From assembly GCA_029263555.1 (NCBI GenBank), contig JAJUFW010000170.1, positions 1 to 6,668 on the forward strand: a stretch of DNA of 6,668 bases. Direction: 5' to 3'. The notes beneath the pieces are model-generated. The model did not search any database. It saw only the letters and a list, made by a program, of their open reading frames with translations, and was not told the DNA's origin. The stretch's first letter is position 1. Each line of letters starts with the position of its first letter. A program made the translations under genes and the position numbers. This stretch comes from Alphaproteobacteria bacterium (GTDB taxonomy: Bacteria; Pseudomonadota; Alphaproteobacteria; DSM-16000; Inquilinaceae). Shown here piece after piece: positions 5,615-6,668 of this stretch.

Positions 5615-5666
5615 ATTGCCCATAAGCAGTGAGTTAACCTGCGCGATCTATGGGGAGGAACATACG

Positions 5667-6653
5667 ATGCGATTGAAGCGCCTCATCCTGGCCGCCGCCT
5701 CCGCCGCGGCCCTTCTTGCGACGACGAACGCGGTCCTGGCACAGGAAGTCAGGTTCACCTTCGCGACCACCAACGGCGCCAACGACTTCTCGACCCAGGC
5801 CATCACCCGCTGGCAGAGCGCGTTGAGAGAAGCCTCCGGCGGCGCCATCGAGATGGAGATGATCATCGGGGGCGCGCTCGGCGGCGACCAGGAGCTGCTG
5901 GAAATGCTGTCGAACAACGAGGTCCAGGCTCATGTCGCCGGCCCGGTCGTCGTCCATCAGCTGCTGCCGGAATACCAGTGCCTGGAGGCCGAATTCGTCT
6001 ACGACGACATCGATCACGGCTACAGGGTCTGGACCGGCAAGCTCGGCCAGGAGGTGAGCGCGAAGCTGGAGGCGCAATACGACATCACCATCGCCGGCGT
6101 CGGCCTGCGCGGCGGCCGCGAGCTGACATCCAACAAGCCCATCCGCACCCCGGCAGATCTGGAGGGGGTGAAGGTCCGCGTGACCAACCCGCTGCGCTCG
6201 AAGATCTTCGAGGCCTATGGCGCCCTTCCCGCGCCGCTTTCCGTCGCAGAGCTCTACGGTGCGCTCCAGCAGGGCGTTTTCGACGCCCAGGAAAACCCCA
6301 TACCGACCATTTGGGGGGACAAGTTCTACGAGGTTCAGGACTATCTCAGCCTGACCGACCACGTGATCAGCTACTACATCGTCAGCGCCAACAAGAGCTT
6401 CGTCGACTCGCTGTCGGACGAGCATCGAAAGATCTTCTACGACACCCTCGCCGAATCGATGGAGTGGCTGAACGCCAAGGTGCGCGAGGACACCGAAGTC
6501 CTGCTCAAGCGGATGGCGGAGGAAGCCAACGTGGAGGTCATCGAGCCGGACATCGCCGCCTTCCGCGAGATCGCCTGGCCGATCGTGCAGAGCTACGCCA
6601 CGGCCTATTGCCGCGCGGGCCTTCTCGACGAGATTCGCGCGGCCGCCAACTAG
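5667..6653 (+). CDS. TRAP transporter substrate-binding protein, DctP family
   Basis: This is a periplasmic solute receptor of a tripartite ATP-independent transporter, which delivers an organic or sugar acid to DctQ/DctM membrane partners. The 328-residue protein begins with a signal peptide: MRLKR, a hydrophobic stretch, and a cleavage site after VLA (A25). The ligand-binding fold shows VGLRGGRELTSNKPI (145-159) and LEGVKVRVTNP (165-175), where R171 is the Arg that pairs with the substrate carboxylate. ALQQGVFDAQENPIPTI (199-215) follows, in which the usual DGQEN reads DAQEN. I chose the ATG at 5667 because GGGGAGG lies 8 nt before it and the signal peptide starts there. An in-frame ATG at 5520 would add 49 residues without a ribosome site and bury the signal peptide. 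Only 15 nt follow its stop, so the membrane subunits, if present, lie outside the window. The ligand is probably a carboxylate acid; its identity is unknown. Confidence 0.93.
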   Translation: MRLKRLILAAASAAALLATTNAVLAQEVRFTFATTNGANDFSTQAITRWQSALREASGGAIEMEMIIGGALGGDQELLEMLSNNEVQAHVAGPVVVHQLLPEYQCLEAEFVYDDIDHGYRVWTGKLGQEVSAKLEAQYDITIAGVGLRGGRELTSNKPIRTPADLEGVKVRVTNPLRSKIFEAYGALPAPLSVAELYGALQQGVFDAQENPIPTIWGDKFYEVQDYLSLTDHVISYYIVSANKSFVDSLSDEHRKIFYDTLAESMEWLNAKVREDTEVLLKRMAEEANVEVIEPDIAAFREIAWPIVQSYATAYCRAGLLDEIRAAAN

Positions 6654-6668
6654 GACGGCGGACGCTCC

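Larger units (their letters stand above)
5462..5666. promoter_or_regulatory. Divergent regulatory region between the GntR gene and the TRAP binding-protein gene
   Basis: This 205-nt gap is AT-rich at its left end (5475-5520) and around 5584-5640. It holds the leftward promoter of the regulator gene, a near-palindrome over that promoter's -35 box, a perfect 12-bp palindrome and the strong ribosome site GGGGAGG (5652-5658) of the binding-protein gene, 8 nt before its ATG. A rightward promoter is less clear: TTGCCA (5586-5591) with a 17-nt spacer and TACGTT (5609-5614) is the best pair seen and would overlap the palindrome. Confidence 0.6.

Noticed and set aside
5520..5666. 49-residue N-terminal extension of the TRAP binding protein from an ATG at 5520
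   Set aside because: There is no ribosome site at 5520, the extension would hide a clear signal peptide, and the stretch contains the promoter and palindrome; the ATG at 5667 has a strong GGGGAGG site.
5634..6425. 263-codon minus-strand open frame opposite the TRAP binding-protein gene
   Set aside because: It is a shadow of the DctP-type gene, with no domain match and no plausible start context.

Overview
The window looks like a carbohydrate-acid catabolism and uptake locus from a high-GC Gram-negative bacterium, most likely an alphaproteobacterium. The basis is the strong GC bias at third codon positions, the gene content (IlvD/EDD and MR/MLE dehydratases, a DapA-fold lyase, two FCD-type GntR regulators and a TRAP binding protein), and good Shine-Dalgarno sites on most genes. 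The taxon is inference; no rRNA or other marker is present.

Layout. Left divergon: on the minus strand an IlvD/EDD dehydratase (2185-467) is followed 21 nt later by an MR/MLE (enolase superfamily) gene that starts at 445 and runs off the left edge. On the plus strand a DHDPS/NAL-family lyase (2339-3271) is followed 36 nt later by a FadR-type GntR regulator (3308-4039). Between the two arms (2186-2338) lie back-to-back promoters whose elements coincide with copies of a TNGTNNNACNA-type motif, the operator form known for FadR-type GntR proteins. Right divergon: on the minus strand a second FCD-type GntR regulator (5461-4754) is followed 2 nt later by an Asp/Glu racemase superfamily gene (4751-4089). 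On the plus strand is a TRAP transporter DctP-type periplasmic binding protein (5667-6653). The 205-nt gap between them (5462-5666) holds a good promoter for the regulator gene and a perfect 12-bp palindrome with a GTATAC core. The two divergons meet in a 49-nt convergent gap packed with GC-rich hairpins.

How the genes may work together (inference). A TRAP system imports an organic or sugar acid. The IlvD/EDD enzyme and/or the MR/MLE enzyme dehydrates (or epimerises) an aldonate to a 2-keto-3-deoxy acid, and the DapA-fold enzyme cleaves or further dehydrates that product. The racemase-family protein may act on a different or stereoisomeric substrate controlled by the second regulator. The substrate cannot be read from the sequence. 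The most unusual points are the altered substrate-carboxylate motif of the DapA-fold enzyme (GGNAN where family members have a T/S-T-G-E motif), the His in place of the second catalytic Cys of the racemase-like protein, and the two well-formed operator/promoter regions. I saw no tRNA, rRNA, CRISPR array, insertion sequence or other mobile element.
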